From Centropus unirufus (Eukaryota; Chordata; Aves; Cuculiformes; Centropidae): a stretch of DNA of 64,000 nucleotides. Every line of letters starts with the position of its first letter. Positions within the stretch are counted from its first letter, which is position 1. The stretch spans positions 3,049 through 67,048 of the forward strand of contig VYZI01000846.1 in the NCBI GenBank assembly GCA_013397695.1, in the 5' to 3' direction. Below the pieces are notes generated by a model. It worked only from the letters and a program-made list of their open reading frames with translations, was not told where the DNA came from and did not search any database. This document shows, one piece after another, positions 46,143 through 57,965 of this stretch. The position numbers and the translations under genes were made by a program.

Positions 46143-47084
46143 ATGGTTTTAGAACATGATGGGACGAAGTAAGAGTTTAAAGAGGTTTGATTGTGTTGCA
46201 GTGTCGCAGACATGCGAGGTATCCGTTTTGAAAGGTTCCATAGGGAGATTGGCTAGCACAAAGGATGGAATTACGAGCAGTGCCATCTGACCCGAGGGAG
46301 CATCCAAGGAAGAGGAAAGGTTTGGCAGGGATGACAAATGAAATAGAAATGTTGTAAATAGAGGCTCTGCGCTTACGTGCTTTGTAGCTCGTAGCGTGGA
46401 CAGATTGGAGAGAAATTACTGACCCAAGCACTGTCAAAATGCTGCAGCTGTGCTACAGCTTAAAAATAGTCATTTTTGCATTTAGCCATTAAATGTATAA
46501 TAGTGTCAACTGTCAGACATACAGTTGTGACGTGCGATTTCTTACCTGCAGGGAATCTATTTGAAAATATGTAACATTTCTTATTATGCATTAATCATGC
46601 GAACGACTATGTTGCATGGTGCAGATTAACCAGCGTTTGCTTTCTATAGAGGGGAATCGTGCTCTCTGTGTGGGCTGTTTCAATTATACAGTGCTTTTCT
46701 TTATTTTTAGCGCTACAGAAATGTAATAATTTGGCTGGAGTAAGTCCAGCTGCATTGTGAACTTAATGAATTTTTTAGCAGAGCTTTTTTAAAGCTTTCT
46801 GTTCAGAAAAAAAAAATCCACTGAGCACAAAATTAATTGGGCAATGTTACAGAAAATCCAACTCAGGCATTATAGGAGTCAATGAGAGGGGCTGTGTGGG
46901 GAAAGGCCTCTTGCTTTTACCTCCCTGTATGTCATAGTCTCACAACCAGGAATAACGATGCTTTATAGTGAAAATTAAGCGAGTGCTTCAAAGTCAATTT
47001 AGAAGGAGAAAAGGAAAAGTGTTGTTGCGGGACTAATCTTTGTTGGAAATGGGACTTAGGATTTTTGCAAAGACCCAGGGTCTT
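46143..47084. other. Unique sequence, no gene seen
   Basis: No repeat is recognised. The core 46380-46800 is listed as a possible regulatory block. Confidence 0.5.
46380..46800. promoter_or_regulatory. Possible conserved non-coding element
   Basis: The block has TALE/Meis-like cores (gtgtcaactgtcagacat), a CRE-like half site (gttgtgacgtgcg) and POU/homeodomain-like sequence (ttatgcattaatcatgcgaa). It is repeat-free and AT-rich with retained CpGs. Regulatory function is inferred only. Confidence 0.22.
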
Positions 47085-47207
47085 GCTGGGATGGGGCTTG
47101 GATCCCCCCGATCCAGTGGGAGGTGTCCCTGCCCATGGCAGAGGGATGGAACTGGCTGATCTTTAAGAGCCATTTAAGAACCATTTCATGATTTTATGAT
47201 TCTATTC
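47085..47207 (+). mobile_element. CR1: CR1 3' end, group A
   Basis: It begins at tgctgggatggggcttggat, contains ccgatccagtgggaggtgtc, and ends in two altered tail units (atgattttatgattctattc). Confidence 0.92.
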
Positions 47208-49149
47208 CTCCAACTTGCCCTGATGTTGAGGTGATTTATTTGCCACCTTTGCATGTCTGGAACAAGACTGCCAGTGTTCCAGCTGGAGAATGGGATATTC
47301 CTGAGTTCAGAAAGTCCTTGTATGTGAAGATCCTAGTTAATACGATCTAACACCATGCATTGCTTTTGAGATTTAGTCACCTGAATTATAGTCACTACTA
47401 TAGTGAATGGAGAGGCAGAAGACTGAAGTCACTACAAACAGTCATTCCAACCATCCTTCTCCTTCCCTCTGGACTTGGGAGGAAGCCAGACAGATAAACC
47501 ATCTCATTTAGCATCCCAGTGGGAACTAATGAGACAGAATGAACCTGGATCCCAGCGCACGGATAGATCCCTGCAGCATTCCTGTGGCACACATGAACCA
47601 AACTGATCCGGTTTTGTCTGTGTTCTTGAAACCTGATTCTTCCCTCTTCTTAGCCCTGGCCTGAAGCATGCCCTGAAGGTTGGGTAGGGAAAAGTGATTT
47701 CTTTACCACCTTCCCATCTGTCCACTTGAATATTTTGCAGCAGTCCAAAGGCTCTGCTGGATTGTGCTATGAATTAATGGCTTAAGGGTCCGTGTTCTTC
47801 ATGCTGTGAACAGAGAAACACCCTCTGGCACAGCCCCGCTGGCCACAGGGAAACACATCCTGTGGGATGTGGAATAGCTGCCCTCTACAAAAAAAAGCTC
47901 TTTCTTCCCAGTAAGCATCCACCTTCAGAACCTTTTATTTCTCCCTGATGGCATGAAAACACCCCTAAATTTAAATAGAATTTTGGCCAAAGTGTTTGCC
48001 AAACTTAGTTTGCTGAAAACCAAAATATGAAGTATTTAATATTATAGTTTTCCATAAAATTTGCATAAGCACAGCGCCCTAAGGCTCCTTACTAAGGATC
48101 CTGTGCATTATAATCATATTTCTGTTAATGGTGTGTTTGTAGCAAATTCTAATTTTTCTTTGTCAATACCAACGTTTCCATTGCATACACGGGGCGGAAT
48201 GAGCTCAGTGCTTTCATTATATTTTTCAATTATCTTTTTTTTTTCCTGCTCAGTGCTATTGTGGGTTGATTCACCCTCTACACTTTTCATGAACAAAACT
48301 AATCATTATCTGATCTGAATTGTTTCACTTCATTGAAAGAAAACTGGCTGTGAAAGGGAGACCTTGATCTGAGTAGTTCAATCCAGATCTACCAGGTGAA
48401 GGTTTCACCGTTTGTATGGAAGCCAGAGAACTTATGGCTTGAGAGAACTGTAGAAATGCCCAAAATCTGGCATTTTCAGCAGCTGGAAACTTCCTTCCCT
48501 CTCCAGGGTAGCACAGGCATTAGCCCTGTTGCTGTAGCATTTCATGTCTCCTGGGATACTCTCAAAGGTCCATAAGCACAAGAAGATAACAACCATGTTG
48601 TTAATGGTTTGAGGAGTGTAATTGAAGCTATTTTCTGGTGGTGGTGTTGCACAATCTCCCATTCTCCTGGCCAGAGAAGGGAACTCCTTGGAACTGCCCT
48701 TCATAGTCAGAGATGGCCTCAGATCCCTGAAAGGATCTCGGGACATCCCTCCACTCCATGGCTCCATGATTTGGTTATTGACATCTGAGGTGGATGCCGG
48801 GGGGAGAGATACCCCAGCTCATACCAAAGGGGCTCCCAGAAAAGGGATTTTCCTTCTCTCTGTACAAAGTCAAATAATCTTTGTGGCGCTTACCTTAGAA
48901 GGAGCTGGTTTGGCTGGATTTTCTGTCTCTACATTGAGGTGGGTTGAGCTCAGTTGTCCCATGGAACACCCTCTCCACATCTGCTGGCATGAATACTCCT
49001 TGGAGAAAGCCCAGTTTTCCAGTCAAAGCTGGTTGGCTCAGCTGGGAGTGGGACATCTGGGCCTGGGCACTTAAGGAGCACAAACCAGAAAGGCACAAAC
49101 TGCTTAAAACTGACCACTAACAATGGCAGAGCAAAGGCAAGGAAGCAAA
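47208..49149. other. 1.9 kb unique stretch, no gene seen
   Basis: No known repeat is seen. A 150-codon open frame (plus 48622-49074) has no recognisable domain, and nothing marks splice sites or a start. The AT-rich part 47980-48260 contains a T run near 48233-48243. Confidence 0.5.
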
Positions 49150-49529
49150 TAGGGGAGAAGGCTCTGGGGGGACCTCAGAGCAGCTTCCAGTAAAGAAAGG
49201 GCCTCCAAGAAAAATGGGGAGGGGCTCTTGATCAGGGAGTGTGGGGATAGGACAAGGGGGAAGAGTTTTAAGCTGAAAGAGGGGAGATTGAGATGGGATC
49301 TTAGGAAGAAATGTTTTGCTGTGAGGGTGGGGAGGCCCTGGCCCAGGTTGCCCAGAGCAGTGGTGGCTGCCCCATCCCTGGAGGTGTTCAAGGCCAGGTT
49401 GGATGGGGCTTGGAGCCCCTGATCCAGTGGGAGGTGTCCCTGCCGGTGGCAGGGGGTGGAACTGGATGGGATATAAAATCTCTGCCAACCCAAACCATCT
49501 TATGATTCTGTGATTCTATGATTCTATGA
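49150..49529 (+). mobile_element. CR1: CR1 fragment, group A
   Basis: It starts at taggggagaaggctctgggg and is intact through gaggccctggcccaggttgc and cccctgatccagtgggaggt. The tail of four ATTCTATG-type units is among the best preserved in the window. Confidence 0.96.
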
Positions 49530-50157
49530 GTCATTTACGGAATTGCCTTTCTAACAGGGCTCAGCCACTTCCAAAGAAATTATTTGTTGTACTCCAACAG
49601 TGAGCCCTTAGTGTAGAGTTTGCACGAAAATATCTGTAGATGAAATAAGCAGCCATTTAATTTATCCTTCACAGTTGTTTCATGTAAATGAAGAAATGGA
49701 AGTCTTTGTGAGCCATCAAAGCTGTGAAATAAATGCATGATTAGCTGCATGAAAGTGCTGAAACCCATTAGCACTCATTTTAGAATAATAATGTACTTCA
49801 AGTCTATTTGTTGAAATATAAATACAATTATCTGGAAAGAAATTAATGCACAGTATGAAGTTTCTTTAAGATCTTATAAAATTTTCTGCAGCACAAGATT
49901 AAATTAATGAAGCCATGTTTTTTAGAATGCAAACAATCAGGACGTTGTATGAAAGTGTAGATAAAATGAAAAAAAAAAGTTATAACATCACCAACTACGA
50001 GGATCGTAGAAGATCAACAATTGTAAGAAGTGGCCTCAACAATACAAATCTGCCTTGCCCTGCCCTTCAGTGATGTTGCCAGGAGGCAGTGTGTATAGTT
50101 CAGGGCACAACTGGAAGTTAATGTGCTTCTGGCAAAGAAATTGAAGTCGTGAAATCT
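49530..50157. other. Unique AT-rich sequence
   Basis: No gene or repeat is recognised. An A run lies at 49970-49978. Confidence 0.5.
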
Positions 50158-50220
50158 AAGAACCATCAAGGGTAGAAAAGATCTCTGAGATCATCCAACC
50201 CAACCCAACCCCACGCCACC
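50158..50220 (-). mobile_element. CR1: Very short CR1 3' end
   Basis: The stretch accatcaagggtagaaaaga, tctctgagatcatccaaccc matches the complement of a B/D-type 3' end (gaaaagacctctgagatcat type). Only about 60 bp is recognisable. Confidence 0.6.
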
Positions 50221-50514
50221 TTGCATTCAGATGACCTGTTTTACTAATTTATTTTTTTTTTTATGTCGTGGATGCAAATGTGTTCACCTTTCCTATACAC
50301 AACCTCAAACCTTAAAAATTTCAGCTTTGAACTTCAGGTTTGTCTTCAGTAACAATCTGGTGTAAAAGCCAGCTTCTTACATCTCTGCGTTCCCAGCACA
50401 GTGTAGACATTTTCTGGGACCCAAAATGCATCATGGAATCATGCTAAAAATTAAGGGAAACCAATAAATGAATACGTAAAGTATGATCTAGAGAAAAATC
50501 CTTTGTGTCTTTCT
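50221..50514. other. Unique sequence
   Basis: No gene or repeat is recognised. Confidence 0.45.
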
Positions 50515-50910
50515 AAGTCCAAGTGCAAGGTCCTGCACCTGAGTAGGGGCAGCCCCAAGCTCAAGTACAGCCTGGGCAGAGAATGGATTGAGAGCAGCCC
50601 TGAAGAGGACTTGGGGTGCTGGGAGAAGAGAAGCTCCGCATGAACTAGAAATGCGTGCTCACAGCCCAGAAAGCCCTGAGCTGCCCACAAAGCAGTGGGA
50701 CCAAGGGGTGAGGGAGAAATGTTTTGCTGTGAGGGTGGGGAAGCCCTGGCCCAGGTTGCCCAGAGCAGTGGTGGCTGCCCCATCCCTGGAGGTGTTCAAG
50801 GCCAGGTTGGATGGGGCTTGGAGCCCCCTGATCCAGTGGGAGGTGCCCCTGCCCATGGAAGGGTTGGCACTGGATGGGTTTGAGGTCCCTTTCAGTCCAA
50901 ACCATTCAAT
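50515..50910 (+). mobile_element. CR1: CR1 with internal deletion, group A
   Basis: The left part (50515-50690) is CR1 reverse transcriptase C-terminus. From 50521 it translates as KCKVLHL, followed by GREWIESSPEE-type sequence. It then jumps at about 50710 to the 3' UTR block agaaatgttttgctgtgagg and continues to aaaccattcaatagatc. About 350-400 bp of the normal element is missing. Confidence 0.93.
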
Positions 50911-51924
50911 AGATCAAGTGCTGTTAATGCATAGGAACCATTAGGAACAATTTAGGAATTTTTAAACGTTACCAAAGATCAGCCAGTCTGGGGAATGTGC
51001 AACCAAATGCTTCGCATCTCTGTTGGAAAAGGGGATGTCTAAGGGATAGCCGCGTCCTGCCTGACAGATGGCAACCCCTGCACATGTGCCTTCTGTTCCC
51101 ATGCCCACAGCCACTGATTCCAGATCAAACACAGAACCTGAAAGCCTGCTTACATCCCAAGGGAACATTTACAGGGAAGATGCCAAGCCTAGTTCCGAAG
51201 GACCTGATGTGTTCAGAGAGCCAGCGCCCAGCAGACCTTCTGGAGGCTGCCCAAGGCAGCGCAGCTGTGCACACATGGAGCTCAGAGCCTGGAGCAGCTG
51301 GGCCATGTACGTGACAACATCAAGAAAGGCATCTGTAAGTGTATAAGAGCTTTGCAAACAGCTAATATACTCCAGGGATTTTTTTCCAGCTGACTTGTTT
51401 ATGGTGCATGAATCCCTGCATGCCGCTTGCTTGGGTGTGCAGGAGGAGCCTTGCATTTTCCTCCTTGAGGGGCTGTGGAGATGGTGCTTTTACACCACGT
51501 GCAGAGCCAGCCTGCATATGTGCCTCATTGAAAAAGGTATCCTACTGCAAACATGGGTCTGCCCTGGCTGGCATTGGCATGCAGAAGCAGTACAACTTGC
51601 TCTGGGTTGTTCTCAGTGGCAGCCCTTGACAGTTCAGCAGCTGCAAGCTCATCAGTAGTGTTCACAGCACAACTGGTGCAGCACCTCCAGAGTCCTCACC
51701 AAAGAGCTCTTAGTGTTCACATGCACACACCAGGCACACGCACAGGGGGGCCCAGAGTAAGCTTGGGCACTGCAGACCCAGCCAATCTCATCTTGTTATC
51801 CTTGCTGTACAAAAGGGATGTAAGGAGTTTAAAGTGACCCATCTAGGGTTACAGATGGCTTCTATGGCAAGGGTGTCAACTAGAAAAAATAATTGCAGAG
51901 GAAAGAATTGAAATCATAAGAATA
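50911..51924. other. Unique GC-richer sequence, no gene seen
   Basis: This 1 kb is GC-richer than its surroundings. Open frames up to 105 codons occur on both strands, but none resembles a known protein and no exon structure is evident. Confidence 0.5.
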
Positions 51925-52250
51925 AAATCATAGAATGGTTTGGGTAGAGAGGGACACTAAAGCCCATCCAGTTCCAACTCCCTGTCATGGGCAGGGACAC
52001 CTCCCGCTGGATCAGGGACTCCAAACCCCATCCAACCTGGCCTTGAACGCCTCCAGGGATAGGGCAGCCACCACTGCTCTGGGCAACCTGGGCCAGGGCC
52101 TCCCCACCCTCATAGCAAAACATTTCTCCCTGAGATCTCATCTCAATCTCCCCTCTTTCACTTTAAAAACTGTCCCCCCATATCCTATCCCTGCACTCCC
52201 TGCAAAGGAGCCCCTCCCCATTTTTCCTGGAGCCCCTTTCAGTACTAGAA
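51925..52250 (-). mobile_element. CR1: CR1 fragment, group A
   Basis: The reverse complement runs from aaaatcatagaatggtttgg through catgggcagggacacctccc, ccttgaacgcctccagggat and tgcactccctgcaaaggagc to cccctttcagtactagaaaa. Confidence 0.95.
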
Positions 52251-52689
52251 AAGATGGGGCAAGATTGTAGAGAACACCTTGAGTGTCTTGTTGCTTCTGT
52301 ACTAAGGATATTTTTAGCTGCCAAATAAGTTGCTGCTACTGCAAACTCCTCCAACAGAGATCCTTTGATTTGTTTGTTAAATTGAAGATATCCTTCCAGG
52401 CTGCGCATGTCTATGGAACAAGAGAAACAATTCCCATGGGGATTCCTCCAGACAGATTTTTCAGCTGATGAAAATGCTTCTGGGAGCACGGTGCTGGTCC
52501 TCCCGCAGGGAAAGGAGATCTCCCAGAGAAGCAGCTGCAGCTGGTGCAGAGAGTCCGCAACAAGGTGCAGCTCATCACTATTCTCCTGGCATTTCCAGGA
52601 CAGTGCATTGACTTTTCCCCCATGGCAAAGTGGCTCCCGACGCGACTATTTGCTTCATCAGGCTGCCATGCTAGGATTTGATTTGAAAT

Positions 52690-52960
52690 CCTTTTAATTC
52701 TGTTTTGTTCACGCACCCTTAAATCCTCGCGCTGGTTAATGGAGAGGATTTGGATGCCCCTTGGCAATTTGTTAACGCTCTGTTAATGCCAATTACATCA
52801 GACCATAAGTGCGGAGAATAAGGGTGGTTGCTCTAGCGTGGAAAGGGTCGTGGTGGGAGGCCGGTTCCTGACTGCAGCCACAAAATGCAATAAGCTGAAG
52901 GGCAATATATAACGAACGCAGGGAAAGCAGGTTGGCTTTTAATTGCTCAGTCTGCTACCA
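52690..52960. promoter_or_regulatory. Possible conserved non-coding element with three GTTAAY cores
   Basis: gttaat at 52735-52740, gttaac at 52771-52776 and gttaat at 52782-52787 fall within 53 bp, next to a ccaattacatcag homeodomain-like core. GTTAAY is the half site of HNF1-type homeodomain factors. The block retains CpGs (cctcgcgctgg, gtgcggag). Function is inferred. Confidence 0.25.
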
Positions 52961-53934
52961 CCACCACGTGTGACGGGAAGGGCTCAGATTCCTGTGCAGG
53001 CATGCTGTAAATGGAATGGGACGACACAACGGCTTAATCTCTTCGCATCAAATGACCTGGCACTCCGTGGTGTAATGAGTGATAGTAATGAAGATGTGAG
53101 GAGAGTGCTATGGCTCCCAGTAAATCCCCTTGAATTAATGCTAGCTGGAGAAAGCTCTCGTAGCAGCAAAACCCAGGAAAAAAAAAATCTGAGCTGCAAG
53201 GGAGGTATTTTCTATGACTGATTTAATCCAAAGCTCTTACTCTAATCTGGTCTATCCAGAGACAGAGCTCTCCAAAGGACCAAAGCAGCCTCAAGGTTTG
53301 CGCCTGCCGACCTGGCAGGGCCATCAGAATTGATTTTCTATCATAAAACACTGGGAGAGACAAATATTGACCAGAGAGTCTTTGAGCTGCTCACATCCCA
53401 TGGGTTCTCCAGTTTGAGAGGAAAAAGTGATGCCAACCAACAGGTACGCGGGGAGTTACAACCCCTGGTATAACAGGGCATACTGCAATGGCTGTGGAAT
53501 TCCATGGGGAACTCTGTGCTCACAGTTTGCTGTGTTTGCTTCAGTCACTTGGCTCTTTAAAATATTTTAAAAGGACAGGAAACCCGTGAAATAGATGGGA
53601 CTTAAAACAAACAAGCAGAAGCAGACTTCATTTCTGCCCCTGTTGGCGATGCCAAAGCTGGCAGAGCGATGGGATTTTTACTAATGAGTTAATTGGGGAA
53701 ATTTCCCTTGACTCCTCCATCAAGAGCATGATGGGCTCTAATCAGCTCCTTCTTGACAGCAGATCTGCAAATCCTGCAAGCTTCAACCTGCTGGAGTCTT
53801 CTTGGCTTTTGGCTCGGCGGCGGGTGCCTATGAGAGAGATGGATTCAGAGCAGTGGTAAGAGCTCTTCTGGCTCAGGTGCTGATATTTTTTCCTGTGCAT
53901 TGTTGCCTTGTTGGTTTTCACCTGGGATTCTTTC

Positions 53935-53949
53935 TTTTTTTTTTTTTTT
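53935..53949. repeat. Poly-T run
   Basis: About 15 consecutive T within a T/C-rich stretch. Confidence 0.75.
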
Positions 53950-54670
53950 CCTCCTGGATAAATAATGTTTTTCAATATGGGCTGTGATAGGAAACCATTC
54001 CTGCCCTAATTTGACTCCTTCCTCTCAAAACTGCAGTTAGCCCTAACTACCATGGTTACCTGCATCTCCACACCCTGCCAGGGAGCACCAGTGAATGCAA
54101 ACCAGCAGAAAATGGGGAAATTATTCTTGTTTGCACTGGTTTATAGAAATAACTCCGCTGATTTCTTCTTCCCGGGTTGGTCTCATTTTCCTATTGACTG
54201 CTATATCTATCCATCCTGATGAACTGGACTCCACTGGGCAGTACCAACACCAAAATGCTCCTGAGAGCCTAGCCAATAACCAGAGATTCTAACCCATTCC
54301 CTTTCCTCTAACAACACAATTGATTCAAATTAAATTAATCATCCAAATTCCTTTGTTCAGAGAGCAACACAGGTAGCAATAGGTTGCTGTACACTTGTGA
54401 ATAAGCGGTGTAGCTTGGATCCAAAGAATATAATTCACTACTCCCTTTAAATATACATTGTTCAATCCTTAGAAATGATAAACCTATGAAAGCTAATTTG
54501 AGCACTTGCAGTCTGCACATCAAAAACCACAATGCCACAGGTGTCTCCTTAAATTTTCATTATTGCTTTAATAGACTATAGATACCTCAGATGTTGATTA
54601 GGTATTACTTATCAGTTTTGTTCCCAAGAACTTTAGCTGTATACACCTAAAATGTAGAAATTGGGGGTGT

Positions 54671-55118
54671 AAAATCAAAGAAGCAGAATGGTTTTAGTCG
54701 TAAGGGGCCTTAAGGATCATGCAGTTCCAACCCCTGCCATGGGCAGGGACACCTCCCACTGGATCAAGGGCTCCAAGCCCCATCCAACCTGGCCTTGAAC
54801 ACCTCCAGGGATGGGACAGCCACCACTGCTCTGGGAAACCTGGGCCAGGACCTCCCCACCCTCACAGCAAAACATTTCTTCCTAAAATCTCATCTCAATC
54901 TCCCCTCCTGCAGCTTCAAAACCCTTCCCCCTTGTCCTGTCCCTTCACTCCTTGATTGAGAGCCTCTCCTTAGCTTTTCTGGAGCCCCTTTCAGCACTGG
55001 AAGCTGCTCTAAGTTCACCTCCGAGCCTTCTCCAGGCTGAAGAACTCCGACCCCAGACCCCAGGACTCTCTCAGCCCTTCTATGGGAGGTGCTCAAGACC
55101 TCAGATCATCTTTGTGGA
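54671..55118 (-). mobile_element. CR1: CR1 fragment, group A, about 450 bp
   Basis: The reverse complement has a decayed tail lead (aaatcaaagaagcagaatgg), then intact catgggcagggacacctccc and ccttgaacacctccagggat. A short insertion lies at about 55040-55067 (cgaccccagaccccaggact). It ends at cagatcatctttgtgga. Confidence 0.94.
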
Positions 55119-55852
55119 ATGTCTTTTCAGGTGTATCTTTGTTTTGCTCCTACATGATGGACGGGAAAGCCACAAACATATGAATGCTTATTTATTTAAG
55201 AACAGCTGCATTTAGAGATGTTGGGGAAATCTAGCTGATGAGAAATAGAATCCCTGTTGACAAGTACTACTTGGTATAAGGATGCAGGCTGAGCTTTTTT
55301 GGTATGATTTTTCCTATACAAGAGATAAGGTAAAGGAAATATTTTCAGTGACTCGTTTTCTTACTTGTCGCTATGGAGGAAAAAATCAGCACTTCATGGC
55401 TATGTGAGATGACAGCACTGTTCAATAGAGTATGGATCTGATATTCCAAAGCCTTCCTGAGGCTGAGCCAGGATTAAATTTCAGCAAACTAGATTTACTG
55501 GTCAGGTGACTGGTAAATCTACAGCTCAAATCACAAAGCAGAGCTTATTAGCAACGCCGTGCAAAGGTAAGTAGACTCCTTCCAGACCCCAGGGAGGTCA
55601 CGTTCAGCTGAAAGGAGCCCTCAGCACTGTCACACAATTACAACGTTCTGTTAGAGTCAGGTCTCCTGCGAATGCACCCCTGCGCTTGTAGCCCTGATGT
55701 AGTCTGAATAAAGTCAGTTCTTGCACACTTTATTTTGTGCAAGTCAGTGCTTCTGGTTAGACAGTGCTGATGGAGCCAGGTCTGATGTCTGTGCCCCGTG
55801 AGCCCCTGTGCCTTATTCTGTTCCTATTACAACTACTACGGATTTATATATA
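55119..55852. other. Unique sequence with possible poly(A) context
   Basis: No gene is seen. An AATAAA at 55707-55712 and a perfect inverted repeat at 55720-55743 are described under findings. Confidence 0.45.
55720..55743. repeat. Inverted repeat downstream of AATAAA
   Basis: cttgcaca (55720-55727) and tgtgcaag (55736-55743) are perfect complements around an 8-bp loop. aagtcag occurs on each side as a direct repeat. Confidence 0.75.
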
Positions 55853-55991
55853 GAACCATAGAGTTATGGAATGGTTCGGGGTGGAAGGGACCTCAAAGTC
55901 AACCCAGTTCCAAATTCGCTCCTATGGGCAGGGACACTTCCCGCTGGATCAGGGTGCTCAAAGCCCCTTCTGCCCTGGCCTTGAACACTTC
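55853..55991 (-). mobile_element. CR1: CR1 3' end, group A, left arm of fold-back
   Basis: The reverse complement runs from accatagagttatggaatgg through ggtggaagggacctcaaagt and ggatcagggtgctcaaagcc and breaks off at ccttgaacacttc. A plus-strand CR1 end follows within about 10 bp. Confidence 0.93.
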
Positions 55992-55999
55992 TCCACTCT

Positions 56000-56080
56000 A
56001 CCAGTGGCAGGGGGTGGAACAGGATGGGCTTTAAGGTCCCTTCCAACCCAAACCATTCCATGATTCTATGATGTTTCTAT
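56000..56080 (+). mobile_element. CR1: CR1 3' end, group A, right arm of fold-back
   Basis: A very short copy from taccagtggcagggggtgga through ggatgggctttaaggtccct to three tail units. Its reverse complement aligns with the first 70-75 bp of the preceding minus-strand copy. Confidence 0.93.
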
Positions 56081-57401
56081 GATGTGGAGGAGCCATGTCA
56101 CTACATTTGGGTGATTGGACTGTGATACATCCTGGTGGTTCCTTGCAGGCATCTTGCTGGTTGGGTTACTGGCCAAGAGGATGGGTCCACAGGTGCCAAC
56201 CACTGCTACCATGACAGAAAACTTCCCATACACAGCTGGTAGTGGGAGATGGACAAGGACATCACAATGCCTTCTGCCAAGGGGTGCGGGAAGCAGGGTT
56301 TCTGCTGCTGTGGATGGCCTTTTCCTCATGGTCTATCTAGCCAAAAAGAGAGAGAGACATCTGTGTTCGCTGAAGCAGTGAAAAGAAGCTCTAAAGTGGT
56401 GACGGCTCAAAGCTTCAATGTATAAATCAAACATATTTCAGCTCACCATTTATTACAAACAGAACGCTGGGAGTTCAATATTTGCCTTTTGGACCACGAG
56501 GTGTTTCACAGGGCCCTTCTATGGCATGATATTATTCTTGTCCGCTGACCGTGTGAAGCTAAGGCTGAAGTTTCCCCTGCAAACGCTGGTGATTACTGGA
56601 GCAATTTGAAAAGATATTCATTTCACGCTCATTGTTAGAAAAGACATCTTTGCCTGTAAATGTGTTTGTTCGGTCAAGAACTGAAAGCAAACAGACAAAA
56701 GAGGGACAAGCAGCCAAGGCAATTGCTGGGAGAAAAATGAATAGCTCTTCACGGAGAAACATTCACTTACACAAGGCTGAAGGCTCGACAATGGCAAGGG
56801 GCTTGGAAGGGGTAACATTCAAATGGAAAAAAAAGAGATGAAGAATTCACAATACACCTGGTACTCAGAGCTCAGTAACAGCAGGAGCATCTGCAGCTCA
56901 GAAATTGCACCAGGAACCAGGGCTCAGGATAGCGTGGGGAAAGAGAGATCGAGGAGGGCACTCTGCAATTTGCAATCGCTTTTGCTGCCAAGGAAAATAG
57001 AAATATTGGGCTCTGCTTTCCCCTTTTTTTTGTTTGTTTTATGAGATAAATTGCTTTTAAAAGATTTCAGAAAGCATTGCATCTACAAGTACCTGGGAAG
57101 ACGAATTGTGCAGCAGCATGTTTTTAAATGGGAGATGAAAATAAATTGGGTTTCATGGCCATGTGTGAAGACAGTAGATGTGAATTATACCTCATTGCTT
57201 TATTTTTAAAGCTCAGAGGGATGTGAATTACAGTAGTGGAGTTCTTTTTACAGTTTATTGAAGTAGAGAAACTGAACAAGTGTTTTTAGAAGTTTTTGAG
57301 TTTCCCTTTTCCTTTTCTGTTGTGGAATATAGATGGATTAAGTTATGTGGGTTTTGATGAGAAGAACATGAATAGAAACTAAGATATGGCTGACTCATAT
57401 T
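56081..57401. other. Unique sequence, no gene seen
   Basis: No known repeat is seen. The part 56400-56780 has a CpG-retaining, motif-rich texture (accacgaggtgtttcac, ttgtccgctgaccgtg) that could be conserved. Open frames are at most 88 codons. Confidence 0.5.
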
Positions 57402-57965
57402 TCATAGAATCATAACATCACTTGTTTCGAAAATACCTCTGAGTTCATTAAGTCCAAACGTCCCTGTCCACCACTGAACCAGATCCTGAGCTCCTCATCT
57501 CCCCGGCTTTTAAGCCTCTCCAGGGATGGGGACTCCACACCCTCCCTCTGCAGCCTCTGACAGGGCCTCACAACCCTTGCCACGAAGAATTCCTTCCTGA
57601 TGTCCAACCTGACCCTGCCCTGGTGCAGCTTGAGGCCATTCCCCCTCATCCCATCCCCTGGCACTTGGCACGAGAGCCCAGCACCCACCTCTCCACACCC
57701 TCCTTCCAGCCACTTCCAGGCAGGGATCAGCTCTCCCCTCAGCCTCCTCTTCTCCAGCCTCAACAACCCCAACTCCCTCACCTGCTCCTCACAACCCGTG
57801 TTCTCCACACCCTTCCCCAGCTCCGTTCCCTTCTCTGGACACGCTCCAGCCCCTCCAGGTCCTTCTTGGAGTCAGGGGCCCAGAGCTGATCCCAGGATTC
57901 CAGGTGCAGCCTCACCAGTGCTGAGCACAGGGGTCAAAACATTTCCCTGTCTCTCCTGACCACAG
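57402..57965 (-). mobile_element. CR1: CR1 fragment, group B, about 560 bp
   Basis: The reverse complement reads tcatagaatcataacatcac, gaaccagatcctgagctcct, tggtgcagcttgaggccatt, cacctctccacaccctcctt, ctcctcttctccagcctcaa and ggattccaggtgcagcctca, ending near tctctcctgaccacag. Open frames on both strands are incidental. Confidence 0.96.

Larger units (their letters stand above)
52251..54670. other. 2.4 kb repeat-free stretch, no gene seen
   Basis: No CR1 is present. The block 52690-52960 is listed separately. A T run lies at 53935-53949. Open frames are at most 118 codons and unrecognised. Confidence 0.55.

Noticed and set aside
48622..49074. A 150-codon plus-strand frame in unique DNA.
   Set aside because: No domain, compositional signal or exon boundary supports it.
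49496..49529. Regularly repeated 8-bp units considered as a CRISPR-like or telomere-like array.
   Set aside because: They are the ATTCTATG tail of CR1, seen at the end of many copies in the window.
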